64,000 bases of DNA from Coleophoma eucalyptorum (Eukaryota; Ascomycota; Leotiomycetes; Helotiales; Dermateaceae): assembly GCA_026120035.1 (NCBI GenBank), contig JALRME010000018.1, positions 1 to 64,000 of the forward strand, given 5' to 3'. Every line of letters starts with the position of its first letter. The first letter of the stretch is position 1. Shown here in pieces: positions 23,732-36,283 of this stretch. Under the pieces are notes generated by a model. The model searched no databases, was not told the DNA's origin, and was given only the letters and a program-made list of their open reading frames with translations. Position numbers and translations under genes: made by a program.

Positions 23732-24763
23732 GGCATTAGAGCGCAGAGGATACTGGCTGGCCGGACTTTGTTCTCCAGGTTAAACTGGAATCAGATGTAG
23801 ATCTATGGGTAAACGCCACGAGCCGTTGAATAGAGGACGCCCAACGGGTTGACGAGCGAAATCAAGGTATGGCCGCCTTCGTAAAGATTAGCGAGTAGAG
23901 GAGAGCGAAGATATGTTTCGCGAAGTGCTCGGATGCTGAGCACCTTGGACAATTGATCTGTGTAGGAAGATGCAGTTGCGGAAGTTGGTGGGATTAGTGA
24001 TGACTGAGCATGGCATACGAAGTAGCAGTTGTGATGGTCTGTGCTTTCTGCCTCGGAGGGAGCTGGCTGTCTTATTTGCGGACCTTAGTCCGCTGCTCAA
24101 TCTACTATATTGTACTGTACTGCTTTGAGACCGTCACTACCTGTGTCGCATGGAACGACATGTGCTCCTAGGTAAGTAAGTAATGCTCCCTGCCACCTGT
24201 CACTCATCACCTCGTATTGCTTTTCGGCCTCTAAGGTAAAATCCCTTCGTTGTAAAGGTAAGTCATGCCAATGGAAAGCATTGGTTTGCATGCAACCGAA
24301 ATATATTTCAACTGGTACTACGGTGTGCCAACCTCGATGAACGAGGCATCATCATGAGTACTGCCACGCTGAGCTTCAGAATTTCTCACTAACGCCCCGT
24401 GGGTACAGAAAAGTAGAGTGCAGCCCAAGCTGGCAACCATGTACCCCAAATGTCGATAATTTTAACGCCGTGCCTTATTGCAACCTATGGCCCTGCAGCT
24501 AGACCACCGACTCTGAGAACACGTACAGACCCAAACATGAAAAAAAAAAAAACATAAGAGCCTTGCAATGCTGAATAAGCCGCTGCCCACCATCCTAATA
24601 CTTCGCCCTCTGAGACCTGATCAGAATCTGCTGGTTCGGTACAATTGAATTACACCTGTCGCCCACTCATTAAGGTACGTTGGTCAGAGTTTCTAGATCA
24701 CTGTATTTCAGAGTAAGCTCTCGCTAGCGAATCTGTTAGCAAGTACAGAAGTCGCCCATAGAC
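23732..24763. other. Intergenic; no gene seen
   Basis: About 1 kb between two minus-strand genes. A run of 13 A lies near 24540. No convincing coding region or RNA gene. Confidence 0.55.
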
Positions 24764-26698
24764 TTAACCTACTCGTTCCCGTTGCCACAACTTCCAGTCA
24801 AAGAAGACATAATAGCCACGCTCCGTGTCACCAGATAGTTGCTGAGGTTGCATATCCAGGTCTTTGGTCAACCATAGCTGCAACTTTTTATGAAAGCGCC
24901 AATTTCGGTTGTTCCTATATTTGTCAGATAAACTATGCAAGCGCCAAAGACCATGTCTCTGAGACTTACAGCTCTTGTGCTGCCATGACTTGTTGAATGT
25001 CGTTTGGATTATTGTAGAACATGAAAAGTAAGGATTCGTCATTGAAATTGGGCATTTTGCTGTCTACCGAAGCAACATTGAGAACACGGTAACATTCAGG
25101 ATTAGTAAATGTCGGAATTGTAGGCCTTGCAAGTTCGTTGTCGAATAGAGAGTATATCTGGCTTGAGATTGGCCTTGGCGCGTTAGCATGTGGTTAGAAA
25201 ATATAGACATAAAACTTACTCCCTTTCCTCGAGGTCGAAACCCATAGTGTTGAACTCGGTTCCAGCAACGACGGCAGCATAATCCGGATAGTTGTTCATC
25301 ATATATGTGATGCCTTTGAGTCCCCATCTGTCCATCTCGCTCATACCGGCCAGTGGGTCCTGCGCGTCTGGGGCTGACTCCCCTCCGTCCTGGGAAGCTT
25401 CGATGCCGTCATCAAGAGCTGTTGAACGCTGGGTTATTGATTCACGCTTCTGAGACGGCCCTTCCGTCCGTAATGGTCCACCAGATGCACTTGCTATTGA
25501 CTCATCCCGGTTTATCAGAGGATTTGCCAATGAGAATTGTCCATTAGGAAACGCCTGTAAAATAGGTCAGCATTGCTCCTTTTTCACTCAAACTATGCAC
25601 ATACTGCTATGTCATCTGGACCACCGCCCAAACCTTGTCGACCTGTATCAATAGGAGATCTGGACGCTGAAATGCCTACAAAACGATTAGTGAACTTCCC
25701 CTGCCCAACCTCAGTTTGGACATACCTGAGATACTTGCAGGTGACGTCACACGGTTAACAGGAGCCAAGCGACTGTTCCCTGATAGTGCATCAAGAAGCC
25801 CATTACTCCTGTTTGATTGTGCCATATTTGTAGATCCAAATGCCAGACTGTTCCCTTGGCCCCCAAACCCAGCATTTTGTAACTCTACTGTCCCGTTTCT
25901 ACCCAACGGAGGGAATTCCTCCGTCGTTGTGGGCTGTGCCTGTGACGACTGGCCAACCGCATTCTGATTGCCAAATCTGAAGCCGCTTTGATTACCTGGT
26001 GCTTGCGATGAAGAACGAAATAAATCATCTTGCTGCTGTTGACTTTGAGAATGTGAGCCCAGTTGTTGAGGATTTAGATTTGCATGCTGTAATCTGGCAT
26101 TGGAGATTGGACCCAAGCCTCTTGAGCCAGCTGTGGCCCAAGTAGATTGATTTGCTGTGTGGGATTGCTGAGTTGGGTGATTGGATAGCGAGGGAAACTC
26201 CCTGAGACATGCTAGTCAGCAAATACCTTTCAAGCTATGGCTATCTAGACACATTGTTTTGGTAAGAGGTGATGAAGCAGACAATACAGAATTGGAGATC
26301 AGCTGCAGGAGCAATATTCTCATCCAGTCGAGACTGAGACTACGCCCAAGACGGTGTATGCTACGGATTCAGATTCATAGTCAAACTCACGTTAAGTCTA
26401 GTGGTGTTGCTGGTTGTGATGATCCTCCCATGGCCTGAGCGAAACTTGCCATTGGACCATTGTTCGGACGTGGATTAGGTAGGCCAGCACTGCCCATTGG
26501 CATACCACCAAATGATGCCCATGATGGTCCATTACTCGCTGTTTCCCCACACACACTCCGTCAGAATATATCCATCAAGAGAGACAGGTCTTAGGGAATG
26601 TTCGTACACATCTTTCCTGTCGGAGGTAGTCTGCTTGATGCGCTCCGATTTTGGGGTAATGATTGCGAATTTGGAAACCCGTTCGGGAGGGTACGCAT
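24764..26698 (-). CDS. NOT2: CCR4-NOT complex subunit NOT2
   Basis: A seven-exon model closes in frame to 491 residues: 26698-26608, 26538-26391, 26201-25726, 25675-25605, 25554-25220, 25173-24970 and 24914-24764. NOT2 (Cdc36) is a scaffold of the CCR4-NOT deadenylase, acting in mRNA decay and transcription. The N-terminal half is Asn/Gln/Ser-rich. EFPSLSN and EEFPPLGRN are the short motifs usual in fungal NOT2. The C-terminal NOT2/3/5 domain begins around residue 310 with MDRWGLKGITYMMNNYPDYA. It continues CYRVLNVASVDSKMPNF and LFMFYNNPNDIQQVMAAQEL and ends GYYVFFDWKLWQRERVG. The fifth intron is only 46 bases. The start is the least certain point: an extra upstream exon before 26698 is possible, because an acceptor-like CTTAG lies just ahead of this ATG. 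Confidence 0.9.
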
Positions 26699-27888
26699 TG
26701 ATTGCGGTCCGACTGCTAAGGAGAGATACTGTGTTAGCAATTTGTTTCTGATCAAGATGATGAATAGATGTGATGCTTGCGACAGATCGTGGCAACCCAG
26801 TTACAAACACCAGTCTTGCTTCTTTGTAGATGTGCGACTAGTTCTATTTCATCGCGCAAGGCAAACATGCGCTGGTGCATCTTAATCACTTGCAAAGCTT
26901 CTCGGGGTGTTCATCTCTGCATATGAATCCTTAAGTACAGTACGACACCGTACTCTCATGTCTGCACCGTGTTCTTGAGAATGTCTTTCGCTTCCCGAAG
27001 ACACCTCAAGACTAACAAGTACTGATCATATGGCTTTGCCGTGACTGCTGCACCGAGGAAGATTGGCCAGTAAAAGAGTGCTCGGTGGAAGTCGTACAAG
27101 AAGCTGGAGTAGGTATAGGATATGCGCGGGGCAGTGTGTGGGAACGAAGGAGAAGGATGGAAATCCTACCTGGCCGGTTCATGATCTAAGAAGCTTCCGA
27201 TTTATTGGTGCTATGTTAAAGGCCAAAGTTTGCCAAAGGGAAATCGGTCCTGAATATTTGGTGTTGGAGAGATAATTTGGGCCTACTCAACTGCGCTCTG
27301 CGAACAAGGCACTTTTGGCACGATGAGGTTAAGCTGGTTCGTGGCAGGATAAACTATCCTCCGAAGTTTTTGAGACGGTGAATATGGGCAGAATAGTGTA
27401 AAGATCCAGATTTAGTTTTACCGCATACCACGCGCACTATCATGGTTTCTAAATACACTGCTTTGCAAACGTATCCGATTGGATGACTTTTACCTGGTGT
27501 CACAAAGATTTGTTTACTAAAGCTCGGGACTGATTCTATATCTGCATGTTGGGCATATTTTTACTTGCTTTGTAACCCTTTTGTACTGGGATTTTCATAA
27601 CTTCCTCTCGATACCACGGTCAGGATCTTGGAAACCTGTTGAATGACCTTCTCATGGACGTGGTAGGCCTTTCAGGTAGAGCTTCGGCTCCAGTAACCAG
27701 TACGGCACCTTCCGCAAACATACCTCCCCCTGTGTACACGATCTCTTAGTCTGTCTCCTAAGTTTAAGAAACAAACCGAAGATTGGAACGGTATCTTGTC
27801 ACCGCTGCATCTATCCAGACTTGACAGCCACAAGCAATCAATGAAGCCCAAGGCTCTATAAGGACGATAGCATTGAACAGTTTGGATG
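26699..27888. other. Intergenic; NOT2 promoter side
   Basis: About 1.2 kb without a supported gene. It holds the NOT2 leader and the 3' region of the Zn2Cys6 gene. GTAC-containing words occur near 26935-26955. Confidence 0.5.
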
Positions 27889-30216
27889 TCACCGATACTG
27901 CTTTGACTCGAGATCGTCGTAGATTCGGCCCTGATAACCATGACAAGTATCGAGGTCGAGCTCATAATCATTCTCTTCCGGAGTGCGCGTTATGTCCACG
28001 TCTTCCAGATTGCTCTCATTTTGACCTGAAATATCCCAACCATGAGCTGAATTTAGATTAGTGGTACCCGCAATATTTTTCCCATGTCCTAATTTTGGCG
28101 GCATGCTTGACTTTCCATCGTCTAATTTCATAGAAGAGAATATTGCCTTCATATCACGTAGGCCTTCGGTGGAGACATTCTTTGCTGGTGCCGTCCTTTC
28201 CTCGACGAATTTTCGAATGGATTTGATGATTGATGGATACCCTTCTTCATTGGGGAGCCACCAGTGCATACAGGAGCGGTCTTGAAATAGATCAGACATC
28301 TTTGTTCGAAAGGTGTATGGATATATGTATCTACCTGTGCGTTAGAATGGCTACAAATAAGAGTCTGAAAAAGTACTGACCCCTCAGCTTCTATAGCGGC
28401 CAATTTGTGCCGAGCCCACATAGCGTGGGTAGGGTCCCGTGGTAAGAACAAGCATGAAATACCTAAGCTTGCTTGAACTGCAAGTAAGGTACCATTAGGG
28501 CACTGTGGATAAAACTGAATTGCTTCAAAAAGTTGGCAACATTCAAAAGCCTTCAAACCAAGCTCTGCACTCGGTTGTGTTTGCATTGTCAAAGCTGTTT
28601 GATATTGGTGCATGAGGTCGATCGAGTACCAGTCTAAAGTTGAGAGGTTAATAGTCCATAGAGGACCTGCATAGATGGTCCCAGGTATGTAAGGGTTGAC
28701 AATGTCGTCGGGATCCAATGCACGAGCGCCACTGAAGTCAGTCACAAGATAGCGTGGATCTTGCAATTCGGGATCCATCTTCTCCTTCCAATTTGCAATA
28801 CGTTCACTGATTCTTTTGTTCTCTTCCATGAATTGCTCGCGACTGATCTCGCCCTTTCCAATCCTGGCAAAGAGGATTGACATATCCATACCAAGCAAAC
28901 GCAATTGTGCAACTACCCTCTCAATCCTCCAGACTAGGTTACCTGGTTCTCTGATTGTCTGCTTCTGATAAAACTCCTCAGGATAAGAGAACCATTCCCT
29001 AGACAGGGTTGTTTCAAAGCCTCCCATTAGGGAAGCGAAGACATCGAACCGTGTATACCAACCAAGTATTACACGACTTACATCGCTTTGCATGACCGAT
29101 TGTGGTGTGTAAAGTTCGGTTAGTATTTCAAGTGCAGCTTTCTGATGGCCCAAGAGATTGACCCAGTCCCCCAAGTACTCCTCGACCGTAGCAAGCTGTA
29201 GAATCGCGAGCAGAGTTCCAACATCGTGCCGATCACCCTTCTTCAAAGACCTTAAAAGTATTGACACGGCTTTATTGTAGTATTGTAGAAAGTCTTGAAT
29301 TTTCCCAGTTGGGTTGTGAAGCGTTGCCTGGAATGCAGAGAAACCAACAACAGCATAAAGCAGCGCCTCGTTTTTGAGGGCAACATCTAAATAAGAGGTT
29401 TGAAGGAAATTGCAAGGGTCATATTTCAACGAGTAGTGGTGATGTGTAAGGTGTTCATAGAAGTAGTCCAGGTAGTATTGGAGGTTACGAGGGAGGTGAG
29501 CCCAGTCGGTCCTTCGGCTAGTAGATTCAGTTGAGATGGATGACTGTTGACTCCTAAGCCGCGAGGATGCACCAGTGTAGTGGTAATGACTTATAGAGCC
29601 TTCCGTGGATGGCGTGGGAGAAGCGCCTTTGTCCTGGATCAATGACGGTGTCTCAGAGCTAAGTCTTGTCAAACTTCGCCGCTCTGTTAAAATCTGGGTA
29701 TCTTCGTGACGCTGAGTAGAGGCGGTGGGGATATTCCCCCGATGATGATCTTCTCCGGCAAAATTATCATGGTCTTGAATTGTTTTAAGGCGTTCAGATT
29801 CAGGATCATCTTCATATTCGTCTGATGACGAGTCTGCACTAGCGTGGCTCTCAGCTTGACTGAATGTACTCGCAGCTAAATTCCTTGTTGCTGGCTCTTT
29901 TGACTCTTTTGACTCGGGATACACACATTCTCTGTTGCCCTTTCTACATCCTAGGTAGCGGTATGTCAGCGTCCTTCTGTGCTCTGGTAATTATGGCTTA
30001 TCTTACGTTCGCAAATGGGGTGTTTTTCGTCACACTAGAATGTCAGTCCTGATCCATTGGTAGAATGACAGGAAAGAATCCACTGACCTTCACACGCCTA
30101 GCCCTACATGTATAGCAGCCAGATCTCGTTCGCCGATGTTTGGTTTTCTGGAGGTCTTGAGAAGACTTACGGCGCCTATTATCACTGGATTTGGCCAAGC
30201 TCACTGGTGTAAGCAT
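27889..30216 (-). CDS. Zn2Cys6 transcription factor with fungal-specific regulatory domain
   Basis: Exons 30216-30088, 30034-30007, 29950-28381 and 28330-27889 give 722 residues. The binuclear zinc cluster is assembled across three exons. Cysteines at 34, 37, 44, 51, 54 and 61 show the C-x2-C-x6-C-x6-C-x2-C-x6-C spacing, preceded by the basic KTKHRRTRSG arm. A Ser-rich linker follows. Then comes a long helical region (about 180-620) beginning LQYYLDYFYEHLTHHHYSL, which fits the fungal-specific transcription factor 2 family. The conserved tail (HWWLPNEEGYPSIIKSIRKFVEERT) is reached only through the last intron, using acceptor GTAG. The protein is expected to be nuclear. Its target genes cannot be told from the sequence, and no metabolic cluster adjoins it. 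Confidence 0.9.
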
Positions 30217-33200
30217 TGCGGAGCCTTGTATTTCAAACAGGTAAAGTAGGTACACCTAGGAGCTAAAGCACGTGTATTGCACCACCAGCTTGGTCGGGGT
30301 AGACGGGATATCTACTGTTATAGGTAAACCCTCCAGGCCAGGATGGTGTAAGAGGCCAGCTAGCTAGAAAGATTTCCCAATCATTACAATCCCATACAAG
30401 ATCAAGGATCCAGTAAAGGGAGATACACCAGGGACTTTGATTGATACTGGAGTCCAGAATGCAAATGGCGGAAATTATCGCACGATGGAACTAGGTATGG
30501 AAGAGCAAGGCCTTAATCGGCAGTGGAAAGATCCAGCAGGGTCCTGGCCGTGGATCAACGTCTCTCTTGGGATTGCGAAGCTTGGTTTTTATTGCCCCGA
30601 ATCCCAATTAGTGCTGGAAATGCAGAAAAGTGGTAGCTTTAGATCCAAGATGTCTTTGATATGTCAGTGCAAAAGTGCTGATCGGAGTTCTTCTACAGAC
30701 CGTCAACGTCCTTAAGATACCGAGACTGCCGCCAGGGAGTTCACCCAGACTAAAATCAATGAACCAGGGACAGCCAGTTAAGCTGAAGTGGCAGACCTTG
30801 TTGAGGTCTCAGGGCGGATGGCGGAGTTGCGGCTCAAAATGTGTATGATGATGCCGCTGGAATGATATCGGGCGGGCGCGTGGTGATTATCAGCGGGGAA
30901 GGATGGTTTTCAGTAACGGCAAAGAAAGGGAGGTGTTGCGCTTGTTGGAAATCAAAGTACCCTGCCAACGGTCAATGTCGTAGCCAGTGCCAGTCTGGTG
31001 TTGTGGGTTAGTTGACAGGATATTGATGGGTCAAGGATGGAAGCTCGAATTTGAGCGACGTTGTGGCACAATAGCACTTACTGCATGCACTTCGTTCTGC
31101 TTGTGGCTGAACAAGGTACAGCAGGGTAGGGTAGACTGGTGAATTATGGTTACTGACAAGGTATAGACAGGTACGCAACCCAGAGCGAACAGAAGATTGA
31201 TTTCTGGCAAATGACACAGCACGACAGTGTAGGTTGCTGGAACAAAACTAGCAAGGTAGATTGGGATCGCGTACGGACGGCACCTGTTTTAGCAAGCCGG
31301 CCTGTGGTGTGGTAGCGGAAGGGCCATCTCAAGCAATGCTTCAGCTCCTGTAAGCAACAGCATGAAGTGGTTTTTTTTTGGCTGCTGCTGTCGTGTCTGT
31401 TGCTCGTGGAAGTGAAGAAATGCTCTTTCTAGAGCACATGCACTCTGCCCACTGGCTTATCCCTACCTCTGTACTCTTCTCTCCTCTTGGTGCTTCGGCC
31501 GTACTGTCCTGATGCCCCCGCAATTCCGGGCCACTTGGTTGTTTTTCAGTCTGCTAAAACCCACGCCACGAGCAGCCGGCCTCAGATGTCAGTGTTACGG
31601 GTCTTATATAAAACGAGCATCCATGTCTAGTACTAGGCCGAAGGGTCGTAGAAGCAAACGATCGCACAATTCATAATTGTGTTTCCTTGCCACAGCATGT
31701 CACATCTGCAGCTTGCGCCGCAGTTGCAGCTCCGAACTTGCGCGCCGTACAGCAGCACTTCGATACATCCCCCAAGGATGAAGCCTCTAAGAGATCAAAC
31801 TGCTTCTGGTAAGGCTGGTAGAGCCTCGCCGAAATATATGCCTATAAGGCTCGCTTCCACATAATCTCTATAGGCTGTGGACTGGCAAGTCTCTATACAG
31901 CTACGTGGAAAGTGAAGATCTCATGAGCCTGCAGTACGGTATTGATTGTGGCGGTACCTAAGGCCCAACATACTAGCATTTGAGTATTACAACACATCTA
32001 CACCCACCCCAACATGACATTTGGTATCCATAGAAGAAGTATTGGAGTGTTTTCTGGAACACTAGTTACAGGGCCTAACTTGGCTGCACCTCTATCTGAA
32101 GTAATCCAGAGTGATTAGAGTTCCATTTAAGTAACCCTGTGATGAAGCGGCCTTGTCTTCCATTGCCTTAGTATCTCTGACGCTTTCTAGAGCCATGCAG
32201 TTGGAGGTACACAATATGTGATCGATCAACCATCCCTTACCATGCATCTAAATGGCCAAAGTTTTTGGATTGTTTATTTTGCCAGTACTACAAGGGTTCT
32301 CAGGTACATGCAGGATACCTTGGCAATGAATCCCCACAAAACCACCCAAGTTTCGAGCCTCAGCTTAGAACCTGCAAGCGCTCTGTATTCCGTTCAATTT
32401 GCAACACATATACGGCAAAGAATGAACATCATTACTTTCAGAAGGAGGCAGTGCACCTGCTTCCCGATCCAGTGCAAAGGCATCCGCGAATGGTAGCCAC
32501 AGGCTTCAATGACCTATATTCGACGGCGCTTGACTGCAGTTGTGAAGCATGGTTCGGTTTTACTTTCGCAGACACGTACGTCCCTTGCTCAGTGATGTCA
32601 GATTTGATATATATGGTGTGCTCTGAGTTTGGCGATTGGGCTAGCGTTTACAGAAAACAGAACATATGTCACTAAGCACCACGTTTCTTTGATCACACGG
32701 GAGATCGATCGATTCTATATTTGGCGGCGATACTTCTAAGCAGCCGTGACAAGGAAGAAAGCTTGTGCTTTGGAAATATTTCCAATTTTTTTTCTTGAAG
32801 ACTATTGGGAGCTTGGTAGATGGTAGGTTGATGGCGTTTTTGTACCACAGTTGGTGATTTTACTCTTACCTCGGTGGATTAATAATGGTGCATTGGGAAG
32901 AACCCTCATATGTTCGAAACTCAGTAAGTTAATACACTGGTGGTGGCGTTAATTACTTGGATAACAGCTCTCTGGTTTCGATAACAAAGTTGTACCGGTC
33001 TCTAGCAATATACTCAGGTGGTGTAGACCAATCCTCTCCGCTAAGGGCGACTTTTTACTATGTTTATATAGCAAGGCTGAGATACTACGATGATTGAGAT
33101 AGGTTTCTATCTAGAATCGGCTTCGCCGGCATAGAGAACTCTACGAAGGACTCTATGAGCTCAACCTCTATGTAAAGTAGACCAAGAAGGTTGCTGTTCT

Positions 33201-34775
33201 ATTTGTGAAATTTGGTATATAATAACCCAAGTGAAGAATACCATCCAGATAAAGACTCAATACTCCAAGGGAATACTCCAGGCAATGCCGACTAGACTGG
33301 CATTGATTATACTCCATTTATCTAGTAGAGGTACAGGATAGGAAGATTCTATAATACAACGACCCTCCGATCTTGGAATGAAGACTGCAGCGAGTATTCA
33401 TGGACCAGCCCAGGAGGCAATGGAACCAAAGGAAGAAAGGAGGTATAATTTTTAGCTGTAATAAAAGAAGCCAAGGCCTAAGTAGACCTACCAATATAAG
33501 AACAAAATGAAACCCCCAAAACAAAACCCTCCACCTACATTTTCGAGAAATTATGATCTTCGGGTCGCTAGAAGAGCCACCAATATTTACGCTAGTATAA
33601 TTCAATCAGCTATGCAACTCAACCCCTCCCATACACTATTCATTATCAATGTTTGCAGTCCGGCAGAAGCAGATTCCCATAAGGGTAACCACAGAGAGAT
33701 TGCATGACATCGACGCTGTTCCAGACCAGAAAACAGCGAGAAGCAGCAGCAAAGCAATGTCCCCAACGCACGCCCACTCCAACGCGCAAAAGTATGAGTC
33801 AAGCCGGTTAGAGTTATGAAGAAAAAGCGGACAAATATGCATGCCGAGACAAGACGTTCTAAAGCCTCCCCTTGGTGTACCTTGTACATAAAACAAAATA
33901 GCCACAAAGCACTGGGCAACGTAACCAAAAATGCCACTTGAACCCCCCCTCCCCCCTATGCCACGGCTACAAGGTTTCCTGTCCCCGAGGCGGGCAAACC
34001 TTGCCAGAGCATGGAGGCATCTAGAGGCAAGCCGATTTCTTGAGGATTGAGACATGTGAGTGATTGAGTCGTTGCCATGCTTGTTGCCCGTTGCATGCAA
34101 TGGTACTTTGATTGGTAAAGTGATAAAGCGTTCGAACACATCCGAACTCAACGAAAGATTTGGTAGCGAGTCTGCCACGCTTGCTTGGTAGTATAACATC
34201 TTCCCCTCTGTTGTGTTGAGAGACTATCTTCATGGTTCTGTTGGGACTTAACCTGTCACCCACAGACGTGAAAAGATGGATGCGGAGCGGAAGATGGAGA
34301 ATGGAAAGGAATAATTCACATGTGATTGTGAGTAAGGGTCACGAATAGACTCTTGCCGAACCGCCCCCGAGTGAAAAGCCTTACTGTATTGTTTTGGAAG
34401 TCTGCGGAACGAGCCGCGCTGGCCAAAGAAAGCTCTCCTCTTCCTAGCTGTAGTCGCGCCAATAGAGTTTCTGGCCATGTGGCTGCCAAATTTGGTTAAA
34501 GTGGTGTCACAGGCAGTCATAGCTGAGGCACAAGAAATCCAATGATTGAAAACACCTTTTATTGTTGATGTTCATGCTATGCTAGCTTCATGTTTCGCTA
34601 CAATGAAGAGCGTGGTGTACAGAAATGACATGTCGATCTGTGCTCAAACCCTGAGCTTTCCTTGTAACGCCTCCCTGATCTAAAACCAAACCCACGCTCA
34701 TAAATCAGACAGCTGGAATAATAGGTAATTTTGCTCAACCAACCCCTGCATCATATAGACCTGGGGACACAACAT
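30217..34775. other. 4.5-kb intergenic stretch; no gene seen
   Basis: No open frame here has domain features or a convincing ATG with spliceable continuation; several of the longer ones begin only at TTG. The composition changes along the stretch. About 30.3-31.6 kb is balanced, and about 32.6-33.6 kb is more AT-rich and could be an old repeat. This includes the region near 33.0-33.2 kb, where direct and inverted GAACTCTACGAAGGACTC-like words occur. The last kilobase is probably the 3' side of OLE1. Confidence 0.5.
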
Positions 34776-36283
34776 CTAAGCAGCATCGGCCGATGCTACA
34801 GGTTCGGCGATACGTGTAACCTGGCTACCAGCGCGGATGATCTTTTGACCAGCAGTATCGCTGACGAAAGAAATATCCTTATTCTCGCGTTGAGCTCGTT
34901 TCCAGATCTCGACCTCGCAACCACCGCGAAGGACACCGACACGCATGGTTGACAAGAGGTTGTGGGCGGCGTTGGAGTGATTGTAGACACCGCCGTTGAA
35001 AATAGCAGTGGCATCCTTTCCAATACCAGAGGTAATCAAGGCCTTTCCACCTGGATGCTCCTTGATGAAATCCGTGACATCGTGAACAACACCGGCCACA
35101 GCAATAAGACCACGGCCCTTCTTGGCCTCAGCTTGGTAGTCATCCCAGTCGATAATTGGCAATTGTTCTAGAGGAATACCCCAGTCAAGAGTTTGTCTCT
35201 TCTGGTCGAGCTTCTTCTGGAGTTGTTGAAGGCGACCCTTCTCAATCTCATTCTGCTTGAACTGCTTCAGATCGTAGGCGAGTCCAAGTTGCTTCCAGAT
35301 CCAGATAGACCACTTTGTAGGGTCATATTGATGCCACTCGATCGCATTACGGTAGTCAGATGGGAACTCGTGGTGGAAGTTGTGGTAACCCTCTCCAAGA
35401 GTAACGAGAGCGGTGATAACGTGGTCACGGGGAGAGTTGCGGTCGTCGAATGGTTGGTCACCAAGCCAATGAGCCAATGAGTTGACGCAGAAAGTAGCTT
35501 GTTGGACGAAAAAGATGCGTAGAATGCCGGCATAGATAAACCCGCCAAACCAATCACCCCAGCCAATGCCAGTGACAAGGCAAGGGAAAATCATTCCCAT
35601 GAAGATAACACATTTGATGTAGTTTCGGTGTTGCCACACAACAACTGGGTCGTCGTTCAAATCGGAGATATCGGTACGACCAATACGTTTTGGGTTCTGC
35701 TTCATGATCATCCATCCGAAATGCGAGTAGAGGAGACCCTTTCGAACAGAGTATGGATCCTTATCGGTGTCGGTGTATCGGTGGTGGGCTCGGTGGTCTC
35801 TGGACCACCATCGGATTGAACCTTCAACAGCACCTCCGCCGACGGCCGCAAGGAAAATCTTCAAAGGCAAAGTCGCAGAGTATGAGGTATGGGCCCACAA
35901 TCGATGGTAACCTGAGTGCGGAGTTAGTTGTCTTGTCGTAAATCATCTCGAGGAAAAAGAAAAGAAAAAAACCCCCCCAAGGAGAGCAGAGGGGAGAACA
36001 AACCTGCGGTAATACCCAGACCCGTCATGAAGTAATAAGCCACAGCGAAAGCCGCCGTCTTCCACTGGAGGGGAGTCCAGTATGCTTGCACCAAACCATA
36101 GATGGGAACAGCAATAATCAGAGTAACATTGAGCCAGTTGACATGCTTGTACCAGTTGGCGCGAGTGATGGGCTGCTCGGTGATGTGCGGCTTCTTGGGG
36201 TCGTACTTCTTGTTACGATTTGGCTCAGACTGCTTGGCCATACTAGATGGCTGCTGAGAAGCATATTGAGGTGGAGTTGCCAT
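34776..36283 (-). CDS. OLE1: Stearoyl-CoA (delta-9) desaturase with fused cytochrome b5
   Basis: Exons 36283-36004 and 35911-34776 encode 471 residues; the 92-base intron falls just before the first histidine box. The enzyme introduces the delta-9 double bond into palmitoyl- and stearoyl-CoA at the ER membrane. Visible iron ligands are the three boxes HRLWAH (about 96), HRAHHRYTD (about 131) and [12 protein letters not shown] (about 268). Hydrophobic membrane spans lie at 50-95 and 180-245. The C-terminal cytochrome b5 domain (about 345-440) has the haem-binding FIKEHPGGK and a second His in NHSNAAH. The length matches fungal Ole1. The Pro/Gln-rich N-terminus ([13 protein letters not shown]) is usual in Pezizomycotina. 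The upstream 2.7 kb is gene-free and CT/CAACT-rich on the coding side. Confidence 0.96.

Noticed and set aside
18856..30216. Secondary-metabolite cluster around the Zn2Cys6 factor
   Set aside because: The neighbours are NOT2, a CUE protein, CDC73 and OLE1; no polyketide synthase, peptide synthetase, terpene cyclase or tailoring enzyme is present.
32265..32675. 136-codon open frame, plus strand
   Set aside because: It begins only at TTG and shows no known motif. I leave the region as intergenic.
33300..33605. Possible retroelement fragment on the minus strand (hydrophobic 95-codon frame)
   Set aside because: No reverse transcriptase, integrase or LTR feature could be recognised; composition alone is not enough.
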